Source of the DNA: Pseudoselenomonas ruminantium
Lineage (GTDB): Bacteria > Bacillota > Negativicutes > Selenomonadales > Selenomonadaceae
Direction of reading: 5' to 3'
DNA: 64,000 bases
Assembly (NCBI RefSeq): GCF_900104055.1
Contig: NZ_FNJQ01000006.1
Coordinates: 37,783 to 101,782, forward strand
In this document: piece by piece, positions 15,961 through 23,092 of the stretch
Layout of the letters: every line of letters begins with the position of its first letter
Numbering within the stretch: the stretch's first letter is position 1
Made by a program: the position numbers and the translations under genes
Notes under the pieces: generated by a model
Database searches by the model: none
What the model was told of the DNA's origin: nothing
Seen by the model: only the letters and a program-made list of their open reading frames with translations

Positions 15961-16131
15961 GGTGCTTTTGGCGTTTTGTGGAACAGTCGGAGGCGGCCTT
16001 GGGGCATTTTGCTTATGGTGGCAGGATTCATTTATGTGCAGGTCGAATTTTATCAGAGTATATTGAGTTGGAGATTGAAGGGAGAAATTCTATGCGGGAT
16101 GATTTCAAGACCATTTATGGAGATGATGTGA
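15946..16131 (+). CDS. Doubtful small membrane protein
   Basis: Up to 61 residues, read from a TTG-type start. The stretch GVLWNSRRRPWGILLMVAGFIYVQVEF looks like a membrane helix, which is why it is listed. No convincing ribosome site is present, and the start overlaps the terminator-like repeat. An 18-codon frame (16092-16148) with a GGGAG site overlaps its 3' end. It may be a decayed remnant left when the block between cysT and cysW was inserted. I cannot name a family. The stretch 15847-16168 holds nothing else. Confidence 0.2.
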   Translation: MILGAGAFGVLWNSRRRPWGILLMVAGFIYVQVEFYQSILSWRLKGEILCGMISRPFMEMM

Positions 16132-16168
16132 AGCGGACTGTCCGCTGAATCTGAGGAGGATGGACATA

Positions 16169-17641
16169 ATGGAACAATCATTTGGTATTCCTATTTCTCG
16201 GCGGGATTTCATGAAGATGACAGGACTGGCGGCGGCCGGGCTGGTTATGGGGGGCGGCGTTGCTGAGGCTAAGGGAAAAGCGGTGCTGGATTTTGGGCAG
16301 GAAAAACTGCCTGTGCTTTATGATGTGGATGTTTGCGTTGCGGGCGGCGGTCCATCCGGAACGGCGGCGGCTATAAATGCCGCGCGCAAGGGGGCGAAAA
16401 CGGTCCTGCTGGAGCGCGGTGTGGCATTAGGCGGCTTGGCAGTCCTGGGTTGTGTTTATCCCTTTATGGATACCCATGCGCCGGACAGTGATACGCCCTA
16501 TGTGGCAGAAGTAAAAGACCGCCTGCGCAAACATGGGATTGAACCTTATGATGGCGTGACGGCGCAGACTTGGCATAATCCTGAGTCTTTGGCCCTGATC
16601 TATGATGAGATGTGTGCGGAGGCCGGTGTCAATATCCTCTATCAGACGGTTCTCGTGGATGTGGTCAAGGAAGGGGCAGAGATTACGGCGGTTATCGTGC
16701 AGACTATTGCAGGTTTGGCTGCCATCAAGGCCAAGACTTTTGTGGATGCGACAGGGGATGCGTATCTGTCCCGGGCAGCAGGTATTCCCTTTGAGCGGGG
16801 CTATGAAAAGACCGGGAATAACCAGCCCCTGTCCTTCCGCTTTGAAATGGGCGGCATAGATGTAAAGCGGCTTTATCAGCATGTGGCCATTGAGCTCAAG
16901 GAGGATTGGTGCAAGTCTAAGCCGCCGTATTTTGAGATTGCCGAGGCCATGCACCGCAAGCAGCGCTATAAGCTCGAAGAGATTATGGCCAAGGGCGTGG
17001 AGTGCGGTGAAATCACGCAGGAAGAGGCGGAATACATGCAGGGCTACACCATTATTGGCAAGGATGGTGTCATGAGCATGAACTGTCCGGAAATACCTGT
17101 GCGTTTTTCGGCCAGTGATCCCATCTCCTATAGCAAGGCTGTGACCTTTGGCCGCCGGATGATGCATAATATTGCCAATTACTTGATCCGTCATTTGCCG
17201 GGCTTCGAGCATGCCTTTATCAGCCGCGAAGCGGCCATGCTCGGGGCACGGGAATCCTGGCGTATTCGTGGCAAGTATTATCTCGTGGAGGATGACTATC
17301 ACAATCAGAGCCGTTTCCCTGATGCGGTCTGCCGTACGGCATGGTTCATTGATGCGCATGGGGAGAAGGTCTCGGAAAAGCTGCCCCAGGGCGGGTTCTA
17401 TGAGATTCCCTATCGTTCGTTGGTGACGAATGAAATCAAGAATTTGCTGGTGACGGGGCGCTGCATCAGTGCCAGCTTTATTCTACAGGCGTCTATGCGC
17501 ATCCAGCCTACCTGTATGAGCATTGGGGAAGCCGCGGGGATTGCGGCGGCCTGGGGGCTGAAGCATAAGATTCCGGCCAGTGAGATCCGTTGGGAGGAGA
17601 TTCCTAAGGAAAAACGCAGTTATGTGAGTGCGGGGCAATAA
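16169..17641 (+). CDS. Tat-exported FAD-dependent oxidoreductase
   Basis: 490 residues. A twin-arginine signal (SRRDFMKMTGLAAAGLVMGGGVAEA) predicts export of the folded flavoprotein to the periplasm. The FAD-binding Rossmann motif VCVAGGGPSGTAAAINAARKG follows near residue 58, and the C-terminal FAD segment is LLVTGRCISASFILQASMRIQPTCMSIGEAAG. This is the FAD_oxidored family (PF12831 type); substrate unknown. GAGGAGG directly abuts an ATG at 16160 but is 9 bases from ATG 16169, which is chosen. Copies of one repeat lie on both sides. It begins the block that separates cysT from cysW. Confidence 0.82.
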   Translation: MEQSFGIPISRRDFMKMTGLAAAGLVMGGGVAEAKGKAVLDFGQEKLPVLYDVDVCVAGGGPSGTAAAINAARKGAKTVLLERGVALGGLAVLGCVYPFMDTHAPDSDTPYVAEVKDRLRKHGIEPYDGVTAQTWHNPESLALIYDEMCAEAGVNILYQTVLVDVVKEGAEITAVIVQTIAGLAAIKAKTFVDATGDAYLSRAAGIPFERGYEKTGNNQPLSFRFEMGGIDVKRLYQHVAIELKEDWCKSKPPYFEIAEAMHRKQRYKLEEIMAKGVECGEITQEEAEYMQGYTIIGKDGVMSMNCPEIPVRFSASDPISYSKAVTFGRRMMHNIANYLIRHLPGFEHAFISREAAMLGARESWRIRGKYYLVEDDYHNQSRFPDAVCRTAWFIDAHGEKVSEKLPQGGFYEIPYRSLVTNEIKNLLVTGRCISASFILQASMRIQPTCMSIGEAAGIAAAWGLKHKIPASEIRWEEIPKEKRSYVSAGQ

Positions 17642-17656
17642 CAGAAATGCGTGGGG

Positions 17657-17865
17657 GCGCAGGTGCTTGCTTTTTGCCCTGCGTCCTGAATGACTCCCTC
17701 GGGAATGCCGTTGACTTAGCTGGATTGCGCCGGTCACCACGGCGCGGCTTTCAGCGTTATGTACAGTTTTTTCGCTTAGGAGTCAGCCTGCGGCAGCGGA
17801 CTCCGGTCAAAAAGCAAGCACCTGCGCCAAGTCCGGTTTGTTTCTTGCTTGGCGTGGGTGTTTTG
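17657..17865 (+). repeat. Composite palindromic repeat, copy 2
   Basis: GCGCAGGTGCTTGCTTTTTG (17657-17676) is the exact inverse of 17808-17827, a 20-bp inverted repeat spanning 171 bases. Between them lie a GCGCCG / CGGCGC hairpin (about 17727-17745) and GGAGTC ... GACTCC (from 17779). The right arm repeats the element at 15906 and can also form a hairpin with CTTGGCGTGGGTG (about 17848-17860) followed by T residues. This is a REP/BIME-like or MITE-like unit doubling as a terminator. The gap 17642-17931 holds no gene. Confidence 0.6.
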
Positions 17866-17931
17866 TGTTGATTTTGGCTTGGTCTTGAAGTATAGTGGAG
17901 ATAGAATTCAGATTATAGGGAGGATATTTGA

Positions 17932-19551
17932 TTGAAAAAGAGATTGAGGAAAATAGTTTCCTTATTGATTTTAGGGGGGCTGGTGTTGTCGATGCATGTG
18001 GGAGCAGCGGCGGGGAAGATTTTGTTTATTCCTCATGACGACAGGCCGATTTCCTATCGTCAGACGGTGGAGGTTCTGCAGGAGGCGGGGTATGAAATGA
18101 TTTTGCCGCCGCAGGAGCTTTTGAGCAATGCCACGAATATGGGGCATCCGGATGAGCTTTGGCAATGGCTCGATGAGAATGCCAAGGCGGCAGACTCGGC
18201 GGTTATCGCTTCCGATTCCATGCTATATGGCGGTCTGATTCCATCGCGCAAGCATGAGGTTTCTGAGGCGAAGCTGGCAGAGCGCATCGAAGGTTTTGCG
18301 CAGCTGCGTAAGGATAATCCGCGGCTGCATCTCTATGTTTTCGATTCGCTGATGCGGACGCCTGACTGGGGGCAGGAAGGGAATATCGAGGAACCGGATT
18401 ATTATGCGCAATATGGTGCGGATTTCTTCCATTATTCACGTTTGATGGATAAAAAGGAAACAGAGGGATTGTCCAAACAAGAGGAAAAGATGCTGCAGGA
18501 GCGGGAAAAGGCAATCCCTGCGGAATATATGCAGGATTGGCTGGCGCGCCGGGCTAAGAATCTGGCGGCAACCAAAAAACTGATGGATTATGCCCGGGAT
18601 GGTGTGATTGACTATCTGATTCTCGGCCGTGACGATAATGCACCGCTTTGCCAGACGCATCGGGAGAATCGGGAAATCCTAGACTATGCGGCGAAGAACA
18701 AGCTGCCGCGGACGAAGTTCCAGTCCATGCCAGGGATTGACGAGTTCAATGTCCTGTTGCTGAATCGCGCGGTCAACGATATGACTTATGAGATGCCCTT
18801 TGTTTATGTGGCATATAATGAAGGCAAGGGCGGTGATACGGTTCCTGCCTTTTCCGATGAAAAGATTTCAGCTTCCGTAGATGCAGCGCTGGCCATTGCC
18901 GGTGGTCTTAAAGTGCCGGAGCCTAAGCGGGCGGATTTCGTGTTGCTGGTGAATACGGAAAAAAAAGGAAAAACCATCGGCCTGCATAATAGATACCCGG
19001 ATGGCGGTAATTTCCAGCCGCAGCTGACAGCGGACAAGAGCACGAAACACTTTGCCGGTCTGGTGGCAGATTATGTGGCAAAGGGCTATCCAGTCGGCGT
19101 AGCGGATATCAAATATTCCAATGGTGCCGATAATGCGCTGCTGGAACAGTTGCGGCAGAAGGGCCTGTTGTTCAAACTGCGTACGTATTCGGGCTGGAAT
19201 ACCGCGACCAATTCCACGGGCTTTGCCATCGGGACAGGCATGCTGGCGCCCAAGATGACGGAGGCTGGCAGGAACAAATTGCTGGCTGTGCGCTATCTGG
19301 ATGACTGGGCCTATCAGGCCAATGTTCGTACGGTGGTCGGCGATGAACTGGTGAAACAATTCGGCAATCCGGGTTACTATATAAAATTGCAGGATAAACT
19401 CGCCTTTGCGGAACAGCAGAACAATGAACGTATGCAGGCTTTTGCCAATAAGAATCTGCCGCATTTTGACTTCTTGCAGGGCTTTAAGGTCAAAAATCCA
19501 TGGCTGCGGATGTTCGAGTGTGACATTATTTTGCCGCAGTCCGGGAAATAA
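17932..19551 (+). CDS. DUF4127 family exported protein
   Basis: 539 residues. A signal peptide (RKIVSLLILGGLVLSMHVGAAAG) precedes a domain starting KILFIPHDDRPISYRQ, the hallmark of DUF4127 (IPxDDRP). Other conserved parts are SDSMLYGGLIPSRKH, LILGRDDNAPLCQTHRE and YSGWNTATNSTGFAIGTGML. The fold is unknown to me; an enzymatic role is suggested by the clustered Asp, Arg and His residues. TTG is the start, with GGGAGG 8 bases upstream. The PheC-like gene follows 33 bases later, so the two and mazG are probably one transcript. Confidence 0.8.
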   Translation: MKKRLRKIVSLLILGGLVLSMHVGAAAGKILFIPHDDRPISYRQTVEVLQEAGYEMILPPQELLSNATNMGHPDELWQWLDENAKAADSAVIASDSMLYGGLIPSRKHEVSEAKLAERIEGFAQLRKDNPRLHLYVFDSLMRTPDWGQEGNIEEPDYYAQYGADFFHYSRLMDKKETEGLSKQEEKMLQEREKAIPAEYMQDWLARRAKNLAATKKLMDYARDGVIDYLILGRDDNAPLCQTHRENREILDYAAKNKLPRTKFQSMPGIDEFNVLLLNRAVNDMTYEMPFVYVAYNEGKGGDTVPAFSDEKISASVDAALAIAGGLKVPEPKRADFVLLVNTEKKGKTIGLHNRYPDGGNFQPQLTADKSTKHFAGLVADYVAKGYPVGVADIKYSNGADNALLEQLRQKGLLFKLRTYSGWNTATNSTGFAIGTGMLAPKMTEAGRNKLLAVRYLDDWAYQANVRTVVGDELVKQFGNPGYYIKLQDKLAFAEQQNNERMQAFANKNLPHFDFLQGFKVKNPWLRMFECDIILPQSGK

Positions 19552-19584
19552 TTTTGGCGATAAACGAGTTTGAGGGGGAGAAAT

Positions 19585-20409
19585 ATGGGGAGAAAGAATA
19601 TAGTAGCGAAACTGATGGTATGCATTATGACCTTTGCCCTGCTGATTTTGCCGGGAATGTATGCCGAGGCCGGGCATTTGGAGGATATTGCGGCCAGGGG
19701 AACGATACGGATCGGCACTACGGGGGATTATATCCCAATGTCCTATCGCAATCCGCAGACCGGAGAATATGAAGGGATTGATGCGGAACTTTCCCAGATT
19801 ATCGCAGATTCTCTGGGGGTGAAGATTGAATATGTGCCGACGAGCTGGCCAACGCTTACGGCAGATACGCTGGCTGGAAAATTCGATATTGCCCTTTGCG
19901 GCATTTCGCGCAATTTCGCCCGGGCCAAGGTGATGGCCATGTCTGATGCTTATGGTGAAGGCGTGTTCGGCAAGACCATCCTCTGCCGGAAGGCGGATGC
20001 TGGTAAGTTCCAGAGCCTTGCAGATATTGACAAGCCCTCAGTCCGCGTGATGATCAATCCCGGCGGCACCAATGAGAAATTTGCCCATGCTAATCTGAAA
20101 AAAGCGCAGCTTATCGTCCATCAGGAAAACGCGGATATCCCCCGGCAGATTGCCGAAGGGAAAGCCGATATCATGATTACGGAAACCGTGGAGGCTGCCC
20201 GCTATGTGGAAAAGGATAGCAGGCTGGCCGCGCCGCTTATCCATGAGCCGTTTACCCGCCATTCCTGCGGTATCCTGATGACCAAGGGTGATCAGGAGTT
20301 TCTGAACTATATCAACTTTGTGCTGGCCGAGCTGCGCATGGATGGGACGCTGGCAAAGCTGGAGGCGAAGTATTTGAAGGTACGGGGGAACGTAAATGAA
20401 GCAAGATGA
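19585..20409 (+). CDS. pheC: Periplasmic cyclohexadienyl dehydratase (PheC-like) / type 3 solute-binding protein
   Basis: 274 residues. A signal peptide ends near YAEAG. The mature protein follows the Pseudomonas PheC pattern closely: GTIRIGTTGDYIPMSYR, VPTSWPTLTAD, FDIALCGISRNFAR, INPGGTNEKFAHANLKKAQ and GKADIMITETVEA. PheC is a periplasmic prephenate/arogenate dehydratase that evolved from amino-acid-binding proteins; the INPGGTNEKF and TSWP elements belong to the enzyme rather than the transporters. No permease genes are adjacent, which supports an enzyme. The family call rests on remembered motifs; a binding protein is the alternative. GAGGGGGAG 4 bases before ATG 19585 defines the start. 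Confidence 0.75.
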   Translation: MGRKNIVAKLMVCIMTFALLILPGMYAEAGHLEDIAARGTIRIGTTGDYIPMSYRNPQTGEYEGIDAELSQIIADSLGVKIEYVPTSWPTLTADTLAGKFDIALCGISRNFARAKVMAMSDAYGEGVFGKTILCRKADAGKFQSLADIDKPSVRVMINPGGTNEKFAHANLKKAQLIVHQENADIPRQIAEGKADIMITETVEAARYVEKDSRLAAPLIHEPFTRHSCGILMTKGDQEFLNYINFVLAELRMDGTLAKLEAKYLKVRGNVNEAR

Positions 20410-20875
20410 GGTACAGCGCCTGAAAGATATTGTCGATAAACTTCAAGCGGATGATGGTTGTCCTTGGGATAAGGCGCAGACGCATGAAAGTGTGAAGGCG
20501 GGCTGCATTGAAGAAGCCTGCGAGGTGTTGGCGGGAATCAATATCCTGTCGGCAACGGGCAAGGCGGAAAATCTCAAGGAAGAGCTGGGCGACCTGTTGC
20601 TGCAGGTTATTTTTCACGCTAATCTGGCGGAGAAGGAAGGGCTGTTTGATTTACAGGATGTGGCCCGCGTTGCGGCGGAAAAGATGATTCGCCGGCATCC
20701 GCATATATTTCATGAACCGATGCGTATGCCGGATGGCAGCCCCGTCACCGATTGGGCGGAAATCAAAAAGCTCGAAAAGGCAGGCCGGGAATGGGAAGAT
20801 GATTATCTGCCAGCGGCCTTGGCAGAAGGGCGTGCGCTGATTGACCAGGCGGCCAAACGCAAGGATTTGTGCTGA
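20396..20875 (+). CDS. mazG: MazG family nucleoside triphosphate pyrophosphohydrolase
   Basis: 159 residues, one MazG domain. CPWDKAQTHESVKAGCIEEACEVL carries the first metal-binding EE pair, and LKEELGDLLLQVIFHA the second E..D set. The end, including HPHIFHEP, is typical of the N-terminal MazG unit; full E. coli MazG has two units and about 263 residues, so this is a single-domain form. It hydrolyses NTPs to NMP and pyrophosphate, removing aberrant nucleotides. It overlaps the PheC-like gene by 14 bases. No link to sulfur is apparent. Confidence 0.88.
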   Translation: MKQDEVQRLKDIVDKLQADDGCPWDKAQTHESVKAGCIEEACEVLAGINILSATGKAENLKEELGDLLLQVIFHANLAEKEGLFDLQDVARVAAEKMIRRHPHIFHEPMRMPDGSPVTDWAEIKKLEKAGREWEDDYLPAALAEGRALIDQAAKRKDLC

Positions 20876-20917
20876 TTCATGATGAAAAGGGAAAAGTTTT
20901 TTGGCAAAAATGGCTTA

Positions 20918-20952
20918 CACCTATTGACATGCTAGGTGTAATGGTGTAACAT
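20918..20952 (+). promoter_or_regulatory. Sulfur-region promoter, copy B
   Basis: TTGACA (20924-20929), 17 bases, TAACAT (20947-20952). CACCTA (20918-20923) and TAGGTG (20933-20938) are inverted around TTGACATGC. The spacer TAGGTGTAATGGTG matches copies A and C. Confidence 0.75.
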
Positions 20953-20999
20953 AAAGTCATCGTCAATGAGCGGCGATGGTAAAAAGTGTAAATCGGGTT

Positions 21000-21065
21000 G
21001 AACTGACCAAAGAAATTGGAGGTTCTGCAGATTGCCCATAGGGGCTGTTTGCAGAGCCTTTTTCT
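21000..21065 (+). promoter_or_regulatory. Sulfur-gene leader element, copy B
   Basis: The invariant block GAACTGACCAAAGAAATTGG starts at 21000. The hairpin pairs 21020-21037 with 21042-21059 (one T-T mismatch) and TTTTTCTT follows. Compared with copy A, a C-G pair has become T-A and an A-T pair has become G-C, so pairing is kept while sequence changes. It lies between promoter B and cysW. Confidence 0.7.
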
Positions 21066-21092
21066 TATGCAGTAATTATTGGGGGGAGCGTT

Positions 21093-21143
21093 ATGATGGT
21101 GTGGATTAGGGAAGCCGATGGCAGGGATAGGAGGTGTTGCTGA
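21093..21143 (+). CDS. Possible leader peptide ending Cys-Cys, overlapping cysW start
   Basis: Sixteen codons, MMVWIREADGRDRRCC, behind a strong GGGGGGAG site. Its TGA stop overlaps the cysW ATG (TGATG), and the cysW Shine-Dalgarno lies within its last codons. A ribosome waiting at the two terminal Cys codons would sit on that site, so a cysteine-dependent control of cysW translation is conceivable. Alternatively it is the relic of an sbp start: the region ATTGGGG ... ATGATG resembles the sbp start at 13950-13971. No other copy exists here for comparison. Confidence 0.35.
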   Translation: MMVWIREADGRDRRCC

Positions 21144-22030
21144 TGGAACTGGTCAGCAAGTTGGCAGGTGTCAAAGCAAAAGAACAACTGGGGAAAGAGT
21201 CCTGGCAGGAAAAGCTGGTCAAGTGGTCGCTGATCTTGCTGGGGGCGGCCTTCCTGGTGGTGATGATGGTTCTGCCGCTGGTACTTATCGGCGTAGAAGC
21301 GCTGGCTAAGGGCTGGGCGGCTTATGTAAGAGCTGTCAGCGAACCCTTTGCCCAGAAGGCATTGTGGCTGACGGCGGAGGCAACGATTTTAGCGGTGCTG
21401 TCCAACACCATCTTCGGTCTGGCGGCGGCCTGGCTGCTGACGAAGTTTGACTTCCGGGGCAAGAGCCTGCTGGGGGCCATCATTGACCTGCCCTTTGCGG
21501 TGTCGCCGGTGGTGGCGGGCTTGTTCTTTATCATGCTCTTTGGCAGGCTGAGCCCTTTCTATGATACACTGCAGGCCTATCAGGTGGCGGTGGTGTTTGC
21601 GGTGCCGGGGATTGTGCTGGCCACCATCTTTGTGACTTTGCCCTTTATTGCCCGCAGCATTGTGCCGGTGATGGAAACGCAGGGGCGGCAGGAGGAAGAA
21701 GCGGCGGCCCTCATGGGGGCCAGCGGCTGGCGGATCTTTTGGCAGATTACCTTGCCCAATATCAAATGGGGACTGCTCTACGGCATTATCCTCTGCAGTG
21801 CTCGGGCCATGGGCGAGTTTGGGGCCGTATCGGTGGTGTCCGGTCATATCCGGGGCAAGACCAACACCCTGCCCCTGCATATCGAGATCCTCTACAATGA
21901 ATATAATTTTACGGCGGCCTTTGCGGTGGCTTCTATCTTAGTGATATTGGCGGTCGTGGTGCTGATCCTCCGCAATCTGGTGGAGTGGCGGCTCAATAAG
22001 AAGGAAAGGACTGATGAACATGGGCTATGA
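21143..22030 (+). CDS. cysW: Sulfate ABC transporter permease
   Basis: 295 residues, about six transmembrane helices. IIDLPFAVSPVVAGLFFIMLFG and the EAA-type loop EEEAAALMGASGWRIFWQITLPNIKWG identify CysW. ATG 21143 is chosen because AGGAGGT lies 8 bases upstream; an earlier GTG at 21134 abuts that site. It overlaps cysA by 17 bases. Together with sbp and cysT, about 5-7 kb upstream, it completes a SulT-type sulfate importer, but it has its own promoter B and leader B, so the two halves are transcribed apart. Confidence 0.93.
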   Translation: MELVSKLAGVKAKEQLGKESWQEKLVKWSLILLGAAFLVVMMVLPLVLIGVEALAKGWAAYVRAVSEPFAQKALWLTAEATILAVLSNTIFGLAAAWLLTKFDFRGKSLLGAIIDLPFAVSPVVAGLFFIMLFGRLSPFYDTLQAYQVAVVFAVPGIVLATIFVTLPFIARSIVPVMETQGRQEEEAAALMGASGWRIFWQITLPNIKWGLLYGIILCSARAMGEFGAVSVVSGHIRGKTNTLPLHIEILYNEYNFTAAFAVASILVILAVVVLILRNLVEWRLNKKERTDEHGL

Positions 22031-23087
22031 GGTAGAGCTTAAACATATCGAAAAATATTACGGCAGCTTCAAGGCGGCAGACGATGCCAGCTTTGGGGTG
22101 GAGAAAGGCCAGCTGGCCGGACTTTTGGGTCCTTCCGGCAGCGGCAAGACCACGCTCTTGCGGATGATTGCGGGGCTGGAAAAGCCCGACAAGGGCGAAA
22201 TCCTCATCGCAGGGCAGCGGGTCAATGATATTCCTGCCCGTCACCGGGGCATTGGCTTCGTATTCCAGAATTATGCCTTGTTCCGCCATATGACGGTGCG
22301 GGATAATCTGGCCTTTGGCCTGCGGGTGCAGAATGTGGACAGCCATACCATCAAGGTGCGGACCGATGAACTGTTGGAGCTTACGGGGCTGTCGGCGGTG
22401 GCCAAGCGCTATCCCCAGCAGTTATCCGGCGGCCAGCGCCAGCGGGTGGCCTTTGCCCGGGCATTGGCGCCCAATCCCAAGGTGCTCCTGCTGGACGAAC
22501 CCTTTGCGGCCATTGATGCCAAGGTGCGCAAGGAGCTCCGGAGCTGGCTGCGCAATGCCATCCATAAACTGGGTATCACGAGTCTCTTTGTCACCCATGA
22601 CCAGGACGAGGCCGTGGAGGTGGCAGATAAGATCATCATCGTCAACCGTGGACAGATCGAACAGGCGGGCAGCCCGCTGGAAATCTATCAGACGCCCCAG
22701 ACACCCTTTGTGGCCGATTTTATCGGCGAGTCGGTGAAGGTGCCGGATTATACGCTGTTCAAGGGCTTTGCGGACAATACGAAAGGCGCGCATATGGGGC
22801 TGATCCGGCCGGAATTCATCGAGCTGGCCAAGGACGCCAAAGAGATTTCCCTGCCCGTTGGTGCCGAGGAAGGTGTGGTCAAGGCCACGTATTTCCGGGG
22901 CAGCAACATGGCGGTGGATATTGAGGTGCGGGGACAGATCCTGCGGGCGGCCCGCAGTCTGGAAAAGGAGCCTCTGCAGGTGGGGGATAAGGCTTTGGCC
23001 TTTATCCATCGCATCTACAGTCTGGAAGCGGGGCAGACCCGCATCATCGAAAACCGCGCCAAACAGCGGGAGTCAGTGGTGATTTAA
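22014..23087 (+). CDS. cysA: Sulfate ABC transporter ATP-binding subunit
   Basis: 357 residues. Walker A GPSGSGKTT near residue 40, signature LSGGQRQR near 139, Walker B LLLDEPFAAID, H-loop VTHDQDEAVE, then a TOBE-like C-terminal domain with GLIRPEFIELAKD, as in CysA. It energises sulfate uptake through CysT/CysW on the cytoplasmic side of the inner membrane. AAAGGA lies 5 bases before the ATG. The APS reductase gene follows after 5 bases, so transport and reduction genes are in one operon. Confidence 0.94.
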   Translation: MNMGYEVELKHIEKYYGSFKAADDASFGVEKGQLAGLLGPSGSGKTTLLRMIAGLEKPDKGEILIAGQRVNDIPARHRGIGFVFQNYALFRHMTVRDNLAFGLRVQNVDSHTIKVRTDELLELTGLSAVAKRYPQQLSGGQRQRVAFARALAPNPKVLLLDEPFAAIDAKVRKELRSWLRNAIHKLGITSLFVTHDQDEAVEVADKIIIVNRGQIEQAGSPLEIYQTPQTPFVADFIGESVKVPDYTLFKGFADNTKGAHMGLIRPEFIELAKDAKEISLPVGAEEGVVKATYFRGSNMAVDIEVRGQILRAARSLEKEPLQVGDKALAFIHRIYSLEAGQTRIIENRAKQRESVVI

Positions 23088-23092
23088 GGCAG

